Both the position numbers and the translations under genes were made by a program. Source: Anniella stebbinsi (lineage: Eukaryota; Chordata; Lepidosauria; Squamata; Anniellidae). Taken from it: a stretch of DNA of 64,000 nucleotides. The notes beneath the pieces are model-generated. The model was not told the DNA's origin. It ran no database searches and worked only from the letters and a program-made list of their open reading frames with translations. Where the stretch lies: assembly GCA_029215795.1 (NCBI GenBank), contig JARDYH010000001.1:116028533-116092532 (forward strand), read 5' to 3'. This document shows, one piece after another, positions 1 through 10,874 of this stretch (its first letter is position 1; every line of letters starts with the position of its first letter).

Positions 1-131
1 TGTGAACCATTCCTAACAATACTGGCTAGCTACATAACCACGGTTTAAACATGCTCCCTAACCATTTTCTGTAAAGGGGTTAGCGGCCTAACCATGGTGT
101 AGTGTGCTGTCTGAACAGGCCCATTGTGCTC
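1..131. mobile_element. Right end of a foldback (Harbinger-like?) element, cut by window edge
   Basis: Read on the minus strand from about 125, the sequence begins GGGCCTGTTCAGACAGCACA and continues into TTAA/CCATGG-rich arms. This start resembles the ends of PIF/Harbinger-type miniature elements and, in its CAGACAGCAC part, the ends of the three elements at 5520, 7936 and 12987. The left end lies outside the window, so neither length nor target duplication can be checked. No coding capacity is visible. Confidence 0.4.
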
Positions 132-152
132 TAACTGGTTACAGTTAATTTA

Positions 153-153
153 A

Positions 154-193
<40 letters not shown>
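153..193. repeat. (AAT)n microsatellite, tail of the L2 element
   Basis: About 13 AAT units, ending in ATATATTTATTTAT. It directly joins the L2 3' hairpin, so it is the element's own tail, expanded. The left target duplication ends within its first bases. Confidence 0.95.
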
Positions 194-325
194 TATTTAT
201 TTATCACCCGCCTCTCCCAACGGATCGAGGCGGGGAACAACACCAAACACAAAATACAAAAACTGATTAAAAGCAGATAAAACCAGTACATCATTAAAAC
301 ACCAATAAAACACCAATAAAACACT

Positions 326-3300
326 TTAAAATTCATCTGGGTAGGCCTGCCGGAAGAGATAAGTCTTTATAGATCTTTTAAATTCCGGAAGACTAGTGAG
401 TTGGCGAATCTCTCCCGGCAGGTCATTCCATAATCTGGGAGCGGCAGAAGAGAAGGTCCTCTGGGTAACGGTTGTCAGTCTAGTTCTTGTTGACTGTAAT
501 AAATTCTTCCCAGAGGACCTGAGCGTGCGGGGCGGATTGTATGGGAGAAGGCGATCCCGTAGGTAACCTGGACCCAAACCATGTAGGGCTTTAAAGGTAA
601 TAACCAACACTTTGTACTTCGCCCGGAAACTGATTGGCAGCCAGTGAAGAGATTTTAAAACTGGTGTAATGTGGTCACCCCTAGATGTACCGGTGACCAA
701 CCTGGCTGCCATATTTTGAACTAATTGAAGTTTCCGGACTAGGCACAGAGGTAGCCCTATGTACAGCGCATTGCAGAAGTCGAGCCTCGAAGTTACCAGT
801 GCGTGCACTACTGATTTTAGGTCTTCCAACTCTAGGAAGGGGCGCAGCTGGCGTATCAGCCGAAGCTGATAGTAGGCACTCCTGGCAGTCGCATCTATCT
901 GAGCTGTCATTTGGAGCGACGGATCCAGGAGCACCCCCAAGCTGCGAACACAGTCTTTCAGGGGGAGTGTAACCCCATCCAGAACTGGTTGACATACCTC
1001 CAACCCCAGGTTGTGGCCCTTGACAGTAAGCACCTCCGTCTTGTCTGGATTCAGCTTCAGTTTGTTTTTCCTCATCCAGCCCATTACCGCCTCCAAGCAT
1101 TCATTCAGAGGAGACACACTATCCTTAGCTGATGCTGTTGTCGAAGGCATAGAGAAATATATTTGGGTGTCATCAGCATACTGATAGCACCCCGCCCCAT
1201 GCCTCCGGATGATCTCTCCCAGCGGTTTCATGTAAATGTTAAACAGCATTGGGGAAAGGATGGCACCTTGTGGTACACCACATAGCAACTCTTTTTTTGA
1301 AGAGCAGCTATCCCCAAGCATCACCATCTGGAACCTGCCCGAGAGGTAGGACCGGAACCACTGAAGCACAGTGCCCCTGAGTCCCAATTCCCTCAGGCGA
1401 TCCAGAAGGATACCATGGTCGATGGTATCGAAAGCCGCTGAGAGGTCCAGGAGTACCAACAGGGACACACTCCCCCTGTCAATACTCAGGCGTAGATCAT
1501 CCACTAAGGCGACCATAGCAGTCTCAACTCCGTATCCTGCTCTGAAGCCAGTTTGAAATGGGTCTAGAAAATCTGTATCATCCAAAACTGCTTGCAGTTG
1601 GAAGGCAACCGCCCTCTCGATCACCTTGCCCAAAAATGGAAGATTTGATACTGGCCTATAGTTATTAAAGTCCAGGGGATCCAGGGAGGGCTTTTTTAGA
1701 AGCGGCCGTACTACCGCTTCTTTTAAACATGATGGAAAACTCCCCTCCCTGAGAGATGCATTAATAATATATTGTAGTTGTGATCTAACTGCATCTCCTC
1801 CCTGGGCGACCAGCCAAGAAGGACAGGGATCGAGAGGGCAAGTCGTCCTCCTCACTCGACCAAGCAGCTTGTCCACGTCCTCGGTACTCACCAACTGAAA
1901 CTGATCCAGTGTAATTCTACTCGCGGAGTCGCTGGACACTCCATTATCAGCCTCTGCTATAACGACAGCATCTAAGTCGGCTCTTATCCGAGAGATTTTA
2001 TCTGTGAAATGATTGTTAAAGGCATCACAGCGAACTACCGAAGGCTCTAACATTGGGTTCAGGGGGGAGGGTGCCCGAGTTAGACCCCTCACCACCCTGA
2101 ACAGTTCTGCTGGACGCGAATTCGCAGACGCAATGCGTGCAGAGAAGTAAGCTTTCTTCGCTGCACGTATTGCCACCCCATAGGAACGAAGATGTTCTCT
2201 ATGTCGTGTCTTGTCGGATATAAGTCGAGTTTTCCGCCATCGGCGCTCCAGTCGTCGTCCTTTCCGCTTCAACTCCCTGAGATCTTCTGTATACCAGGAC
2301 GCCCGATTAGAAGCGGGTCGGAGAGGACGTTTGGGGGCGATCGTGTCGATAGCCCTAGTTAGGTCTTGATTCCATCTATTGACCAGGGCTTCTACAGGAT
2401 CGTCGACGATACCAGCCATAGATCCCTCTAAGGCCTTCTGGAATCCAGCAGGATCCATCAGCCTTCGAGGGCGGACCATCTTAATAGGTCCGCCACCCCT
2501 GCAGGGGCGGGTGGTAGCTGTGATACTAACCCTGACCAGAAAGTGGTCTGTCTATGACAATGCAGAGGTATTTGTTACCTCCGCCCACAGATCTGTCTGT
2601 TCGGAGCTGAAGACAGCATCGAGGGTGTGACCTGCTGAATGTGTAGGTCCAGAGACCAATTGGAATAGGCCCATGGTTGTCATGGATGCCATGAACTCCC
2701 GAGCTGCACCTGACAAACCAGCCTCGAATGGGATGTTGAAATCGCCCAGGACCAAAAGCCTGGGCGAATCCAACACCAACTCCGAGACCAGTTCCGTGAG
2801 CTCGGCCAGGGAGTCCGATAGGCAGCGAGGTGGCTGGTACACTAACAGAATCCCTAGTCTATCCCTGGCCTTCAGACTCAGGTACACACACTCGATGTGC
2901 TTCAATTGCCGGACAGGAAGTCTGGTCAGGTTAAGATTGTCTTTGTAGACCACAGCTACTCAGCCCCCCCGCCCACTTTCCCTCACCTGCTCACTAACAC
3001 AGCACCCAGCTGGGAGAGCCTGAGCCCATGTCGGCCCACTATCATCTCCCAGCCAGGTTTCTGTGAAGCATGCCAGGTCGGCCTCCTCATCTATAAGGAG
3101 GTCATAGATGATATTTGTTTTACTTTTAACCGACCTGGCATTGCATAGGAGCAAGGAGAGGTTCTGTGGGTGGCCTGGTTCGTTCTCCAAGATCCCCGGG
3201 ATAGCAGGGCGACTGGAAGGTAAGATGGGTGTTAAATATCTATCTCTCCTTCCCCTATAATGGCACATCGCCCTGCTATCGCCATATCTCCCCTTGCCCT

Positions 3301-3331
3301 GCACAACAGATATTGCCACTCCCAGACACAT
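326..3331 (-). pseudogene. L2 ORF: APE-type endonuclease + reverse transcriptase, two in-frame stops
   Basis: One frame of 1,002 codons. Its ATG at 3331 lies two codons after an in-frame TGA. It is interrupted only by TGA at 2960-2962 and TAG at 2552-2554; the three pieces (3331-2960, 2953-2552, 2479-326) share one phase, so there is no frameshift. The N-terminal third is an apurinic-type endonuclease: NARSVKSK, the TETWL metal-binding motif, VLGDFNIPF and, after the TAG, DHFLV. The rest is the reverse transcriptase: NNYRPVSNLPFLGK, LLDLSAAFDTIDH (motif A), GVPQGAILSP (motif B), YQYADDTQIYFSM (motif C, catalytic DD intact), LNPDKTEVL, and the C-terminal LHWLPISFRAKYKV block usual in L2/CR1 proteins. 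By homology it nicks target DNA and reverse-transcribes its own RNA there. The second stop most likely replaces a Trp codon. The 717-codon 3' piece is open and keeps all RT motifs. Confidence 0.93.
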
Positions 3332-3390
3332 TTCAATTCAACTGCACTCCCAGCCACCTCAAGCGTGTCAGAGGGGTGGACTAGACCAGT

Positions 3391-3835
3391 GTTCTCCGCC
3401 TCTCCGCAGGTGGACTGGGGCTGCGCTGGAGGAGACGCAGGGAGCCCCCACGCGAAGCTCTCTCTCTCTCCCTCTCCAGCCGACGTTCTCCCTCTCCGCC
3501 TCTCCGCAGGTGGGCCGGGGCTGCGCCGGAGGAGACGCAGGGAGTCCCCACGCGCAGCTCTTTCTCTCCCCCTCTCCAGCTGATGTTCTCCCTCTCCGCC
3601 TCTCCGCAGGTGGGCTGGGGTTGCGCTGGAGGAGACGCAGGGAGCCCCTACGCGTAGCTCTCTCTCTTCCCCTCTCCAGCAGATGTTCTTGCCTCTCCGC
3701 CTCTCCGCAGGTGGGCTGGGGCTGCGCTGGAGGAGACGCAGGGAGTCCCCACGCGCAGCTCCCCCTCTCCCCCTCTCCAGCCGATGTTCTCGCCTCTCCG
3801 CCTCTCCGCAGGTGGGCTGGGGCTGCGCTGGAGGA
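3391..3835 (-). promoter_or_regulatory. Tandem ~100-bp GC-rich monomers in the L2 5' UTR
   Basis: The block TCTCCGCAGG recurs at 3401, 3501, 3601, 3702 and 3803, so units are 100-101 bp; about 4.4 copies are present. Units are GC-rich, with CpGs and pyrimidine runs, and differ at only a few sites. They sit between the ORF start and the 5' end of the element, where an internal promoter is expected. Tandem 5' UTR monomers with promoter activity are known in mouse L1. That this array does the same is inference. Confidence 0.75.
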
Positions 3836-3913
3836 AACTTATCAAACTAGTTACAGTTAATTTAAAACATATCAAAAGTTTAATTAGCACAAGACATGCC
3901 AGTAGATCAGATA

Positions 3914-4020
3914 AGAACGTAAGAAGAACCATGATGGATTAGACCAAGGCTTCATCTAGTGCAGCATTCTGATCACATAGTGGCCAACCACCTGCCCACT
4001 GGAAACCCACAATATAGTGT
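3914..4020 (-). mobile_element. CR1-type 3' end fragment
   Basis: The region from AACGTAAGAAGAACCATGAT to about 4020 matches, in antisense, the 3' end of the CR1 copy at 27405-27965 (GATCAGACCAAGG and AGTGGCCAACCA blocks). It is 5' truncated and has no coding remnant. Confidence 0.7.
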
Positions 4021-5516
4021 ATGACCATATTAAACTATTCACTAAACAGTTGATGTTAAGAGTCCTAAAAAATAAGATACCACAAGATACTTCATCCACA
4101 TCAAACTCACAGCTAAAAGGGGAAAAGAAAAAACATAAGGCACTTCAAACAACCCACCCTTAAATAGCAGGGGGGAAATCCTCTCCTCTCACCAGGGTCC
4201 CTCATCCTGAGCAAAGAAATGTCACCCTCACCCTCATGACAACTCTTCTCCTAGCTGTATACATGAAGATGCTACACAAAAGGCAGCACAATGACCAAAG
4301 AAACCAGACAGACAAGTAGCTATTTTAGAAAAGAGGAAAGGGACCAAGGGACACATTGGAAGAAGTGATTTATTTTGGGACAGCATCTTTTAAAGGTATA
4401 CAAGTTTAAGGTCATCATTTCATTTAAAGGTTTCTGGTGATCTGAGCAAATCACTGGAGTTGGTATTCTGACAGAATTATAGCACATCCTCTTCCTGATA
4501 AAACAGCAATTTGTTCTTTTATTGTGTTCTGTGTATGTTAACTAGAAGAGTCTTCATAAGATTTTGTTTTTCTGTTGTTGAAGAATGGAACTGAGGGAAC
4601 TATGTATCGAACAGTAATACCAAAGAAATTTAAATGCAGCCTTATTTATTAAATGTCCTTATGCACTGCTGTTTTATTACATTAGAATGTCACTAGCAAA
4701 GGGGAGAAGCAGATAAGTGCTTTACTAATATCAGAGAAAGGACATTTATTTTTGGAAAGTGCATCAGTAACAGTATACTGTTTTATTTGTAAAGTGGCTT
4801 AAAGCTGATGAATTCTGCCCCTCCATCAAGCTGTTTAGAGTAAGTGCTGGCAAAATCTAAGATACACATATTGTGATACCAGAGAAGGATAATCAATGAT
4901 GCTGAAAAACTGTGAGTCTATTCCTTCATCAAATATCTTAAGAAGTGATTCTTGAAAGTAAAAGATAGGCTTACAGGGACTTGTGTTGCTTCATTATATT
5001 GCTATTCCAATATGTGATACCAGTATGTCTCTTAAGAACATCTGAAAAGGCTGTTTTTAATAGAATCCTGTCCCCTTACACCAGCATATTTTAACATCAT
5101 TTATTTACAGCAATGCCTTGCAGGAATTCACAGAGCAGTTCAATATTGCTAGTAGCAAACTGCTGAACATGAAACACCTCCATCTTCTAGGTACGTAAAG
5201 AAGTAGCTGGTTTGATGCCAAAGAAGTTCAATTGTTACTGAATTTAACACCAGCTAGAGGGGATTATGAGTAACATTACAGTGAGGTAGCTCTCTATCTG
5301 CTAAAATGTCACCATCATCATTCATAACATTTTCTTTGTGCCTAGCCTATGACTTATGAACTGCCTTATCTTGAGTCAGATCCTTCGTCCCTCTATCCCA
5401 GTTCTGCCAGTGGCTCTCCAGACTCCCAGTGTGTATGTGTGTATTTCCTAGACTTGTTACTTGGGATCTTTGCGTTCGGAAATGATGCAGATCCAACCAG
5501 GGCAACCAGTGTACAC
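4021..5516. other. Unassigned non-coding stretch
   Basis: AT-rich sequence without a convincing exon, terminal inverted repeat or tandem repeat. Short frames near 5349-5646 show no recognisable motif. Confidence 0.6.
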
Positions 5517-5519
5517 TTT

Positions 5520-5745
5520 GGCTCAATTCGGACAACACAATAAACAACTGGTGTGGGGGAAACAATCGTCAGTTATTTTGACTGTCGTGTCATCCGAATG
5601 CTGCCATAGTCAACTCAGCGCTGATCCTAATCCACACCACAGTTGATTATTTATTACCATGTTGTGTGGGGAGTACCCCCAGGTTGAACAACTGTAAAGT
5701 TGATTATTACCCCACCATTGACTATCGTGTCATCTGAATTGAGCC
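5520..5745. mobile_element. 226-bp element with 3-bp target duplication (family member A)
   Basis: Ends are inverted repeats: the left begins GGCTCAATTCGGACAACACA and the right reads, in complement, GGCTCAATTCAGATGACACG. It is flanked by TTT on both sides (5517-5519, 5746-5748). The interior holds GTGGGGAGTACCCCC, the complement of a block shared with the elements at 7936 and 12987. It has no coding capacity, so it is a non-autonomous DNA transposon. The 3-bp duplication points to the Harbinger superfamily, although the target is not the usual TWA. Confidence 0.78.
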
Positions 5746-5748
5746 TTT

Positions 5749-7765
5749 GTGTGCTTCCTACCAAGTTTTTTTTTCCTCCAGAAGGGTTTCCACACTCTTC
5801 ATGATTTCCAGCTTATTGGTGACACAGCAGATGCAGAGGCTTAGGGAAAGACCTTAGTGAGCCAGACACGGTCCATGGGCTTCAATATTCTATTTTAAAT
5901 TGTTCTGAGAAAAACAAGCAGCCTCTGATATATATTTCTATACATTTGATTCCGCAAATGATGTTATTATAAAATGTCTTTAGCCTTTGGGATGGAATAA
6001 TAATGGATCCTTGGAGTTAGATGTAGCCCTCCAGACAGCCTCACAATGAAGTCCCAAATGCCACAAGATTGTGACTTTTTAAAACCTTCTAATAGTAGCT
6101 ACCATACTGCATGGAAAACTACTTTTGAAAGTCAAGAGAGTTTCAAAAGCAATTTGAGATGCAGCTTGCAGGGTGATGACCTCATTAAATATAAAAAAGA
6201 CTTGTTACTGCCTGGAAACCTGTGAACACATCTAAAGCTCCATGGAATGTGATCGTAATGTCCAGTAACCAACCAATGTTTTTCTAAGTAGGTGCCCTGA
6301 GATTATTTCAAAAGCAATAGGACCGGCCAGTAATAATTTTTTTTAATTAGACAGTAATTTGTAAGTTTAGGGCACAAACCAGCCCAAAAGTAAGCTCTTT
6401 TAAATCCCACTAATTTCATGGAAAAAATTTAAGCAAATGCTGGATCATTCCCCCCATTTTATTCACGTAGGGAGAAAAACTGCTTAGAACTGGTTAAAAA
6501 CTTAGTATTATTGAACCACTCAATATGTTAACATAACTAGTGATTTTATTTATTTATTTTTAAAGAACAGCTCCTCACCATGTTCTCATGTAAATAGATT
6601 CCTGACATTTTGCCAATGCAGGCTATATCAGATTATCTAAATTATGGCTATCCTGAATTGATTAGCCATAACTTCAGAGGGGCTTTTAAAAAGGGGGAGA
6701 ATGACAGTCTAGTGAGAATATTCTCAAAAGGCAGAGATAGGGTTTTTTTTACTGGAATAATTCTGATATAACATCATTAAAGCAGTTCAGTTTGTCCAAC
6801 CCTGACAGTGCTCCGAACCATTAGTCCAACCCACCTAAGACAGCACCATGCACACGTAGCCATGGCAAAATGTAGACATTGAACGCTCTTTAGGCTAATA
6901 TGTCTACCTTTGAATCCTGTGTATGGAGTTGTATGATCTTTATTTTATCTTCTGCCTCATCTATTTGGTGTGCAAGGATTATCAGTCATATACAAGCTAA
7001 TAAATCCCTTACTGGAGTTCACATAGAGCCTATCAACAACAAGTTAATTTCAATTCTGACTGGCAGCACCTCTATGAGGCAGAAGTCTTTTCCAGCCCTG
7101 TTACCTAAGATGGCTTTAACAGGTGTGAGGAACTAAAATGTGAATGTTTTATCACTTAAACATGGTCCCATCACAACACACATCCAACTTTTGAAATTGG
7201 CTGGTATTGGCACATCAAAGTGGAAGGGTTTTTTTATGGATAGGAGTGACATAAATGTATAAAATAAAATTTGGTATCAAACAAAGTGGGAAGAAAAATG
7301 TTGGGAGTTTAGGAAGGGAAAGACCTTGTCCTTCTGAGAATCTTTTCAGATGGAGCCGCTTCCGCTTATTTTCTGCATCTTTCTCACTTATCTATCAAGT
7401 TGGTCTTCCACATCTAAATGATGCACCCACTGAAGGGGAGGGTGGTGATCTGATGGGAGAGACCCACATAAACACTCCTGCCCACAAGCAAAGTCATGTT
7501 AGATAGCACCACATGGAAGTGGCTTCCATATAGTTTGGTGTCCTTTGTCATCTTTGGCAAGCAGGCACAGATTTGCAGCAACGTTATCTAATCCTGGAAA
7601 TAATTACTGACTCCTCTGTATTTTTTTTCCTTAACAGTTTTCCCCCTTGAATATGCCTCAAGTAAAATGAAAAAGAAGTATTTTTAGCATTAGCAAGATG
7701 TGGTACAAAACATTTAGTACATTTATCTTGTGAACTTTGGATGTCATTTTGCATGTTTCCCAATG
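5749..7765. other. Unassigned non-coding stretch
   Basis: AT-rich DNA. A (TTTA)-like run lies near 6545-6562. No exon or transposon end was recognised, and the small frames at 6900-7136 and 7255-7506 have no family resemblance. Confidence 0.6.
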
Positions 7766-7935
7766 CACGTAACATCAGCCACGCTGGATCAGACCAAAGG
7801 CCTCTCTCTAGTCCAACATTCTGTTTGCACAGTGGCCAACCAGTTGCCTATGGGAAGCTTACAAACAGGTCATGAAGTCAATTACAGAATCCTCTTGCTC
7901 GTGTTCCCCAGCAACTGGCTCTCAAGAGACATATT
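7766..7935 (-). mobile_element. CR1-type 3' end, first half (split by insertion)
   Basis: Antisense CR1 3' region (GCTGGATCAGACCAAAGGCC, CAGTGGCCAACCAG, CCCCAGCAACTGG). It is interrupted at 7935 by the element at 7936-8471 and resumes at 8472 (GCCTCTGAAAATGG, AGCCATTAATAGCCTTAT). The uninterrupted equivalent is at 21655-21860. Confidence 0.78.
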
Positions 7936-8471
7936 GGCTGAATTCGGATAACACATTAGTCAATGGTGGGTTGAATAGCCAACTCACTATTGGTTATTTT
8001 GTGGGTACTCCCCACTCAACATATTCCTATACAACTTGTAGTTGGGGCTGGCATTGAGTGGACTAATAGTCAACACAGCATTTGATGGAAACAGCCCCCG
8101 CCACTCTCCTCACCCTCCCTCCTCCCTCAGTCCTCCCAGTTCTATACCAGCAGCCTCTGCAAGTTGCACCAGTTGTAGCAGAGTGGCAGCCGCCGCTTTG
8201 GTCGCTCTTGCCACCTGCCGCTATGGACTTGTGTTTTAACCCACTCACCACATGCCATTAACACACCCACCCCTCCACACAACACTTTAAACAACTGGCT
8301 TCAAGCTAAACAACTTGCAAGCCAGTTGTTTCTCTCCTTTGCTTATTTGGGCAGAATAGCATACCGTCAGTAGTTTGTGAGCAGCGTGTTACCCTCCGCA
8401 CAACACAATAAGCAACACAACTGACTATTGTTCCCCCCCCCAGTTGCTTAATGTGTTGTCTGAATTCAGCC
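7936..8471. mobile_element. 536-bp element with 3-bp target duplication (family member B)
   Basis: Terminal inverted repeats: the left begins GGCTGAATTCGGATAACACA, the right (complement) GGCTGAATTCAGACAACACA. The flanks are ATT and AAT, one change apart, and the empty site preserved at 21860 supports a 3-bp duplication. Inside are a GTACTCCCCACTC block and a GC-rich part near 8105-8220 (CCAGCAGCCTCTGCAAGTTG), both also found in member C. No transposase frame is present. Confidence 0.82.
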
Positions 8472-8560
8472 AATGCCTCTGAAAATGGAGTTAATATATA
8501 GCAATCATGACAAGCAGCCATTAATAGCCTTATGAATTGGTTGGTGGCCATAATTACACC
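8472..8560 (-). mobile_element. CR1-type 3' end, second half
   Basis: Continuation of the CR1 fragment of 7766-7935 beyond the inserted element. Similarity to the copy at 21830-21860 fades after about 8535. Confidence 0.65.
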
Positions 8561-10230
8561 TTGTAGCAGATTAAAAGAGGAAGGTGAATATGTTTTCAGC
8601 TCTTCTGTTTTTTGTCTCCTCAGGGTCTCCTAAGGAATTAGGCCTAAATTCAGTTAAATGGCATCCCTATTTTCAGATTCATTTGTGAGTCATTGAACAA
8701 CTATCTTGGGGGGGTGCTTTCTTGTGGCATCAGTTGGGTTTACAATCACTGCTGTGTCCATAGCAGCCCAAGCTGCTGACTAGTTATTGTGCCTAGCAAC
8801 AATAAATCTACCAGCTCATCTTTAAATCCTATGCTTACAGGGTTGGATGGACAAGCCCATTTAGGAAGATAAAACTAACTGCAACCTGGTATACATTTAT
8901 TGCTGACATCCTTTCAAGTAGGAGCTGACAATAAAGTTGTGGAGCATTGAACTCTAATGATTTATTACTGTTCATAACACCAGATGGTTGCTTTGAAATT
9001 ATTTTGTATTAATCTTTTTATTAAGTCTTCAAAAACAGAGCCACAGTGAAATATAAAATGCCGCCCTATGTTAGAACATTCAGTTGCCTTAATATCCATC
9101 TCCTCATTTCTGCTATTAGTGCTCACTTGTGCTTGTGATTAGGATTTAGCATTCATTTTCTTCCCCAAACCAGCTCCACCTCACATTCCAATACTAAACA
9201 CATTTATGATCCCTATTGGTTTTATTGTTCTTTACTTTCAAGCAAGTATGCTTAGGATCCGAGTGTTAATCAGTTGTAACAAATACATTTGTGCAATTAG
9301 AATTGCAAACTATAATAGCTTGGCACTTTTTATGACTGAAGCTCTTTGGCAATATGTCATAACAATCATTACTGGCTGCTATTAAGCGTTTAGCTGTCAG
9401 GTTTGAATGGCTGAAATGGAATCATACAGCCATTTATTTTCAGTGCCTATAGATGATCATTAGGCAATGGCTTATATAATAGCTGATATTCGTTCACACA
9501 AAAAAGCACACATTGTACTACTGACACTTCATATGCCTGTTGTCTTTTTCAATACAAGTACAGGAAAATAAATAGAAACTGTTATTTTAAGCACTAACAG
9601 TATTTTTTCCCCCTCAGGACATGCTATCTTAGTAAAATTGTGCAACAGAGCCCACAGCCATATGGTACAGATAATTCATGTCAAGCTATTTTACACCATT
9701 TAATTCCTGCAAGACTTTTCTTTATCCTGCAGGGAGTAGCCACAATCTTAGGTAGTAAACTCACTTCATATTCCTAGTGCACATTCTTCCCCAAAACCAC
9801 ATTCTCATTTTTTTTCTAGAATAGCCTTCATTTTATTTATTTTACAAAGGGAAAAACATTAGCTCATTAAGTGTTTTTTATTTCTAAATATCGCTTCAGA
9901 AATCTGAGTGTTGATTGTCAACTGCATGTTTGCAGGAATCTGGATCCATGGATATCCTCTCTATTTTTCAGCCCTCTTTTCACATGCACTCTATGAACAT
10001 ATTCACACATCACGCAAAGCTTTTGACAAATAACCTGGCAACACGGCCAGTCAAATTACCACCGTTACCTAGGTAACCATCACAGAGTCACAGAAGAAAG
10101 CTGGACAAAGGCCATGTTTCTTTTATTGTCCAATTACTTTTGAGTTGTCACCAATAGCTCAAATAAAACAATATCTGAAAGATTATGGAATGAGCAACAT
10201 GAGAGACAATCATTCAGTGAATCTCCAGCA
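8561..10230. other. Unassigned AT-rich stretch without recognised repeats
   Basis: No exon-like frame, transposon end or tandem repeat is visible. The part near 9360-9520 has an even, low-GC texture seen in conserved non-coding DNA, but nothing in a single sequence proves conservation. Confidence 0.5.
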
Positions 10231-10245
10231 GTTTGTTTATGGTAG

Positions 10246-10460
10246 GGGTGGGGAGCCCACAAGTCATATGTGGCTTTCAAGGCCAATTATATGGACAGCC
10301 ATGGGTGCCCTGCTCCCCTAATTCACCTCTGTGCTGCCACCAGTTGCTTTTGCTGGGAAGCAGGGTGTGCGGGGATGGCTGTGTTATTGCATACCTTGTT
10401 TCCTAGCAGTGGGATGCCTTGTTTCCCAGCATCACTTGAGGGGTGGGGTTGAAAACTTTA
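10246..10460. mobile_element. Possible hAT-like fragment
   Basis: TAGGGGTGGGGAGCCCACAA followed by CATATGTGGCT resembles the left end of the hAT-like element at 51063 (TAGGGGTGG, TGTATGTGGCTCTTC). The matching right end is not clear, so the extent is uncertain. Confidence 0.35.
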
Positions 10461-10670
10461 ATCCCACCTCCAGCAATTTGATCAATATTTCCTGTCAGTC
10501 TCCTTCTCTGACATGTAAACGATTGATAGTAAGGATAATAATCTGTACTGAATATATTGCTAGCTTTTCTTTTCCCTCCCATTCTAGCTAGACTCCAATT
10601 CCTGTTTTAATTTAGATATCCAGTTGCATATTTCCTGAAACACATATGGATTTTTTTTGTTTATAGCAGT

Positions 10671-10672
<2 letters not shown>

Positions 10673-10703
<31 letters not shown>

Positions 10704-10730
10704 TTATTTCTTACCCGCCTCTCCGTTTAG
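10673..10730 (-). mobile_element. Very short L2 3' end with (AAT)n tail
   Basis: An (AAT)n run at 10673-10703, then TTATTTCTTACCCGCCTCTCC, the complement of the end of the L2 family that carries the CCCGCCTC hairpin. Only about 30 bp of element remains: a severely 5'-truncated copy. Confidence 0.8.
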
Positions 10731-10874
10731 AAATTTGTAAAGCCATCAGAGATTGGATAACTTACTTTGGAAATGGTGAACATCCTAAACACCCAATAAA
10801 CTGTTTCATCTACTTTATGGGTCTGATTTTATGAGAACGATGCTCATATAAGCACTCTGATCATCACGCTTCCT

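Larger units (their letters stand above)
156..3844 (-). mobile_element. Full-length L2/CR1-type non-LTR retrotransposon
   Basis: A complete element on the minus strand. It is flanked by a 23-bp target-site duplication at 133-155 and 3845-3867 (beginning AACTRGTTACAG, one mismatch). In transcript order it holds a GC-rich tandem array (3391-3835), one long endonuclease plus reverse transcriptase frame (3331-326), a short 3' UTR, a stem-loop (CCCCGCCTC/GAGGCGGG type, near 206-235) and an ATT-repeat tail. No separate ORF1 is visible. Length, single ORF, YADD motif and hairpin plus short-repeat tail fit the L2 clade better than avian-type CR1, but no phylogeny was done. Full length and a near-perfect target duplication suggest a fairly recent insertion. 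Confidence 0.92.

Noticed and set aside
3391..3835. CRISPR-like array
   Set aside because: Units are contiguous 100-bp monomers without unique spacers, in a eukaryotic retrotransposon.
3294..3860. 188-codon Ser/Pro-rich frame
   Set aside because: It follows the 100-bp monomers of the L2 5' UTR on the opposite strand; the periodic protein mirrors the DNA repeat.
9360..9520. Conserved enhancer
   Set aside because: The texture is suggestive, but a single sequence gives no evidence of conservation.
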